NCBI GenBank assembly: GCA_964433635.1 | Contig: CAYSSG010000029.1 | Span: 1 to 25,962 of the forward strand | Reading direction: 5' to 3' | From: CAYSSG01 sp964433635 | GTDB lineage: Bacteria > Atribacterota > Phoenicimicrobiia > Phoenicimicrobiales > Stramentimicrobiaceae | Length of the DNA stretch: 25,962 nt | Shown: piece after piece, positions 22,563-25,962 of the stretch | Position numbering within the stretch: the first letter of the stretch is position 1 | Layout: each line of letters opens with the position of its first letter | Notes under the pieces: model-generated | Seen by the model: only the letters and a program-made list of their open reading frames with translations | Told to the model about the DNA's origin: nothing | Database searches by the model: none | Position numbers and translations under genes: made by a program

Positions 22563-24251
22563 ATGTTTTTACCGACCACAAGGGAAGAAATAGAGAAAAA
22601 TAGATGGGAACATCTGGATATCATCCTGGTAACCGGGGATACCTATCTTGACAGTCCTTATATCGGAGTATCCGTCATCGGACAGTTTTTACTGAAAGCG
22701 GGTTATCGCGTAGGCATCATTGCCCAACCGGACATCGACCGACCGGATGATATCTGTCGCCTGGGAGAACCGCGGCTTTTCTGGGGAGTCACAGCCGGTT
22801 CAGTGGATTCCATGGTCGCAAATTACACTGCCACCGGAAGAAAGAGAAAAACAGATGACTATACCCCGGGGGTTATAAATAACCGTCGGCCTGATCGGGC
22901 AACAATCGTTTATACCAACCTTATCAAACGATATTTCAAGAATAGCAGACCCATCGTTTTGGGCGGGATCGAAGCCAGCCTGAGAAGAATTGCCCATTAT
23001 GATTATTGGAATAATGAAATCCGGCGCTCCATCCTGTTTGACAGCAAAGCGGATTACCTGGTTTATGGAATGGCTGAAAAAAGTATCCTGCAGCTGGCTG
23101 ACCGGCTTGCCCGGAAAGAAAGTCCCAATGATATCCCGGGGCTTTGTTATATCTCTGAATTACCCGAAAAAGAAGATCTTATGCTACCTTCTTTTTCGGA
23201 AGTCAAAAAGTATAAGAAAAGTTTTATCCAGATGTTTCAATTATTTTATCAGAATCAGGATCCGTTTCGAGGCAAGGTACTCGCCCAGCAGCAGGATAAC
23301 CGCTACCTGATTCAGAATCCCCCTCCATCTCCTTTATCTGAAAAAGAGCTGGATGAAATCTTTGAACTGGATTATGAGCACGCGGTTCATCCCTTTTACC
23401 GGAAATGGGGCGTGGTCAAAGCTCTGGAAACCATTAAATTTTCCGTGACCTCTCACAGGGGATGTTTTGGGGAATGTCATTTTTGTGCGATTTCCGTTCA
23501 CCAGGGGAAGATCATCCAATCTCGGAGTGAGCAATCGATTATCCGGGAGGTAAAAAAATATACCAAGAGAGAGGACTTTAAGGGATATATTCTGGATGTG
23601 GGTGGACCAACTGCCAATATGTATGGCATGAAATGTAAAAGTCAGTTGAAAAAGTGTCATTGCCTGAAAAAACACTGCCTGTTTCCCTCAGTCTGCTATA
23701 ATCTTTCCCTCAGCCATCAGCCGCAGATCAGTTTACTGCGGAAAATCAGGAAAATAGAGGGGATCAAGAAGGTGTTTGTAGCCTCCGGAATCCGGTATGA
23801 TTTAGTGATGGCCGATCAAAAGAGTGGCAAAAAATATCTTCAAGAACTGATTAAGTATCACATTTCAGGACAACTGAAGATTGCCCCTGAACACAGCGAA
23901 GATCAGGTTCTTACCCTGATGGGAAAGAGTAATGACTATATGGATTTAGTGGAGTTTAAGACATGTTTTGACCGCATGAACCGCCAGACAGGACAGAAAC
24001 AGTTTTTAACCTATTACTTTATAGCTGCTCATCCGGGTTGCCAGGAAGAAGACATGATGCAATTGAAGCAGATCCTGAAAAGAGAACTTCATATCTATCC
24101 GGAACAGGTGCAGATCTTTATTCCCCTTCCTTCCACCTGGTCAGGAGTGATGTATTATACCGGTAGGAACCCATTCAATGAGGAGCCGATTTTTGTAGAG
24201 AAAAAGACAAAAAATAGGGAAAGGCAGAAAAAGATCATCACAAGATTCTGA
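22563..24251 (+). CDS. YgiQ family (UPF0313) radical SAM protein
   Basis: A 562-residue radical SAM protein of unknown substrate. N-terminal B12-binding-like region: DIILVTGDTYLDSPYIGVSV and GVTAGSVDSMVANYT. Then VLGGIEASLRRIAHYDYW and SRAD-like DSKADYLVYGMAEK. The [4Fe-4S] site is RGCFGECHFC, with C301, C305 and C308 in the CxxxCxxC pattern. Further landmarks are KGYILDVGGPTANMYGM, a following cysteine cluster KCHCLKKHCLFPSVC, and VFVASGIRYDLV plus LKIAPEHSEDQVLTLMGK. Full-length for the family, perhaps slightly short at the C terminus. No partner genes indicate a role; it lies between the homocysteine operon and convergent thrC. Confidence 0.92.
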   Translation: MFLPTTREEIEKNRWEHLDIILVTGDTYLDSPYIGVSVIGQFLLKAGYRVGIIAQPDIDRPDDICRLGEPRLFWGVTAGSVDSMVANYTATGRKRKTDDYTPGVINNRRPDRATIVYTNLIKRYFKNSRPIVLGGIEASLRRIAHYDYWNNEIRRSILFDSKADYLVYGMAEKSILQLADRLARKESPNDIPGLCYISELPEKEDLMLPSFSEVKKYKKSFIQMFQLFYQNQDPFRGKVLAQQQDNRYLIQNPPPSPLSEKELDEIFELDYEHAVHPFYRKWGVVKALETIKFSVTSHRGCFGECHFCAISVHQGKIIQSRSEQSIIREVKKYTKREDFKGYILDVGGPTANMYGMKCKSQLKKCHCLKKHCLFPSVCYNLSLSHQPQISLLRKIRKIEGIKKVFVASGIRYDLVMADQKSGKKYLQELIKYHISGQLKIAPEHSEDQVLTLMGKSNDYMDLVEFKTCFDRMNRQTGQKQFLTYYFIAAHPGCQEEDMMQLKQILKRELHIYPEQVQIFIPLPSTWSGVMYYTGRNPFNEEPIFVEKKTKNRERQKKIITRF

Positions 24252-24303
24252 AATGGATTTATCCTGCTGAAAATAACTTCTAAAGTATAAAGATGTCATC
24301 ACA

Positions 24304-24362
24304 TTACTAATCCGATGTCCTGATGATAAATAATGTGAGATCAGATAATGTATTTACATTAT
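24304..24362. terminator. Possible bidirectional terminator between convergent genes
   Basis: The 107 bases between the two convergent genes are AT-rich and contain overlapping inverted repeats. TCACATTA pairs with TAATGTGA (large loop), AAATAATGT pairs with ACATTATTT, and ATAATGTA (24345-24352) pairs with TACATTAT (24355-24362) around TT. The last overlaps the end of thrC. The GC content of the stems is low, so terminator strength is doubtful. Confidence 0.35.
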
Positions 24363-25864
24363 TTGATTTGCAGAATGTCCATTAAACTCTGTCTGACACC
24401 GTCTTTGTCATAAACAAGATTGTGCCTGATTTTCTTATTCCCCAAATCCTGCAGCATAGCAGGGACCGGGAGGCCGGAATAGTCACTTAATTCTTTTAAC
24501 AGGACAAGCTCATCCTTATTCTGTACAAATTCTTCTCCTGCTAGTGCAGACAGGACGCTGCGGTTAAATTTAAAGGGGCTGGCGGTTGCATCAATAACGG
24601 TTTTAGTGCCCAGCCCGGTAGTATCCTGGAAATCACCAAAAACTTTCAGGCCGACAGCCGTATGCGGATCTACCAGGTAATGATAATCATGATACGTTTT
24701 CTTGATAGTCTCCATTGTTTCCGCCTCGCTGGCATAACCGGCAAAGATGATTTCTTCCATCTTTTCTTTCATCTCTTTATCCAGCCGGAACTGTCCTTTT
24801 TCCTGCAGGTCTTTCATCCAGGCAGTAATCATCTCTTCCCGGTGTCCCGAAATCTCAAAGAGAAACCGCTCCAGGTTACTGGAGATGAGAATATCCATGG
24901 AAGGGCTGATGGTAGGAATCAGGGACCTGTTACGGTTATAAATGCCCTGTTGAAAAAAGTCAGTCAGCACCTTATTGACATTGGAGGCGCAGATCAGTTT
25001 TGCTACCGGCAAGCCCATCCGGAAGGCATACCAGGCTGCCAGGATATTTCCAAAATTTCCGGTGGGAACCACGAAATTAATTCTTTCGTTTACCCGTATC
25101 TGATTTTTCTTTAACAGGGAGAGGTAGGCATAGAAGTAGTAGACAATCTGGGGAAAGAGCCGTCCCCAGTTGATGGAATTGGCAGAGGAAAATTCAAATC
25201 CCTTCTTCTCCAGCGTACGGCAAAAATCTGAATCAGAGAAGATCTGCTTCACCGCATTCTGGCAATCATCAAAATTTCCCCGGATGGCAATGACATGGGT
25301 ATTATTTCCCTCAGTGGTGCTCATCTGCAATTCCTGGATTTTACTGACCTTCTGGTAGGGGTAGTAGACTACAATGTGCGTGCCGGGTACATCCTTGAAT
25401 CCTTCCAGGGCTGCCTTACCGGTATCACCCGAGGTGGCTACCAGGATCAGCATCTCGTTGGTAATCGAAAGCTTGTCGACTGCCAGGGTGAGTATTCTCG
25501 GAAGTGCCTGCAGGGCAATGTCTTTAAATGCACCAGTCGGTCCGTGAAAGAGCTCCAGGATAAAGAGCTGGTCTGAAAGCTGTTTGACAGGGGTAACCTC
25601 TTCAGATTCAAAATGCCCGGCATAATAGGCTTGACGGGTAATCCCGTTAATTTCCTTTTCCAAAAAATCATCTTCAAGAAAAAGGGAAAAGATTCTTTCA
25701 GCCAGCTGGGCATAGGACAGGTCTTTCCATTGATTCAGTTGCTGCCGACTTATGGCAGGAATTCCTTCCGGAACAAACAAGCCGCCTCCGGGTACCATAC
25801 CCGTTTTGACTGCTTCTGCAGAAGATATCGGATGAATATTCCCCCGGGTACTGATGTATTTCAT
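24359..25864 (-). CDS. thrC: Threonine synthase
   Basis: A PLP-dependent cytoplasmic enzyme converting O-phosphohomoserine to threonine. The start is typical (MKYISTRGNIHPISSAEAVK, then GMVPGGGLFVPEG). The PLP lysine is K114 in FHGPTGAFKDIALQ. ILVATSGDTGKAALEGF and VVPTGNFGNILAAWYA bind the cofactor phosphate and substrate, and KTVIDATASPFKF is near the end. 501 residues, the longer form of the family. On the minus strand the ribosome site GAGGGG lies at 25876-25881, 11 bases from the start. It uses homoserine-derived substrate, the same aspartate branch that would feed homocysteine synthesis by the neighbouring DUF39 set, but it is on the opposite strand and so is regulated separately. Confidence 0.96.
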   Translation of the reverse strand: MKYISTRGNIHPISSAEAVKTGMVPGGGLFVPEGIPAISRQQLNQWKDLSYAQLAERIFSLFLEDDFLEKEINGITRQAYYAGHFESEEVTPVKQLSDQLFILELFHGPTGAFKDIALQALPRILTLAVDKLSITNEMLILVATSGDTGKAALEGFKDVPGTHIVVYYPYQKVSKIQELQMSTTEGNNTHVIAIRGNFDDCQNAVKQIFSDSDFCRTLEKKGFEFSSANSINWGRLFPQIVYYFYAYLSLLKKNQIRVNERINFVVPTGNFGNILAAWYAFRMGLPVAKLICASNVNKVLTDFFQQGIYNRNRSLIPTISPSMDILISSNLERFLFEISGHREEMITAWMKDLQEKGQFRLDKEMKEKMEEIIFAGYASEAETMETIKKTYHDYHYLVDPHTAVGLKVFGDFQDTTGLGTKTVIDATASPFKFNRSVLSALAGEEFVQNKDELVLLKELSDYSGLPVPAMLQDLGNKKIRHNLVYDKDGVRQSLMDILQIK

Positions 25865-25962
25865 TGAAAATAAATCCCCTCTATCTAAAAGAATTCTACT
25901 GAAGTGAATGATATCTTTATTATTGTTAATAGTTTATTAATCATTTTTATCACTTATTAAGA

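Noticed and set aside
24662..25114. Plus-strand open frames opposite threonine synthase
   Set aside because: They are antisense to a clearly conserved gene and match no recognisable protein.

Overview
The window looks like part of the chromosome of a moderately low-GC, strictly anaerobic bacterium. Pointers are corrinoid-protein and URO-D-family methyl transfer, a PocR-type regulator, a sulfide-dependent homocysteine gene set otherwise known from methanogens and anaerobic bacteria, clostridial-type electron-transfer flavoprotein (ETF), and strong AGGAGG-like ribosome sites. A Firmicutes/Clostridia-like or Atribacterota-like host would fit. No rRNA, tRNA, CRISPR array or transposase was found, so the taxonomy is inference only.

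Layout. (1) 1-6382: a sugar uptake and Leloir block. It has a LacI regulator behind a perfect 22-bp palindromic operator, then ABC ATPase, permease and periplasmic binding protein, a strong intrinsic terminator, and galT-galK. Galactose or a galactoside is the likely substrate. (2) 6383-8900: three housekeeping or poorly known genes, namely an HD-domain hydrolase, a DUF2461 protein and a PgeF/YfiH-type laccase-domain protein. (3) 8897-11427: a decayed histidine operon. The 3' part of hisZ carries a stop codon, hisG is frameshifted and truncated, a HAD phosphatase and hisB look intact, and only the first codons of hisH remain. hisD, hisC and the genes after hisH are absent. (4) 11492-19780: a methyl-transfer block with a URO-D-family methyltransferase, a half-length URO-D paralogue, a PocR/AraC regulator, a corrinoid protein, a MetF-like methylenetetrahydrofolate reductase, EtfB, EtfA, a methyltetrahydrofolate methyltransferase and a stand-alone methionine-synthase activation domain. 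(5) 19900-22389: DUF39 protein, NIL-ferredoxin and UPF0280 (COG2122), the trio linked in Methanosarcina to making homocysteine from aspartate semialdehyde and sulfide. (6) 22513-25962: a YgiQ-type radical SAM protein and, convergent to it, threonine synthase.

Most notable idea: blocks 4 and 5 together encode three of the four modules of cobalamin-dependent methionine synthase as separate proteins (pterin-binding, B12-binding, reactivation). They sit beside MetF plus a dedicated ETF that could make the methyl group, and beside a sulfide-based route to homocysteine. The only missing module is the homocysteine-binding one, and a URO-D-fold protein is a candidate for it. The rival reading is catabolic demethylation of an unknown methylated substrate, with the methyl group passed to tetrahydrofolate and oxidised through MetF-ETF. 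The PocR/AraC regulator favours this second reading. Sequence alone does not decide between them.
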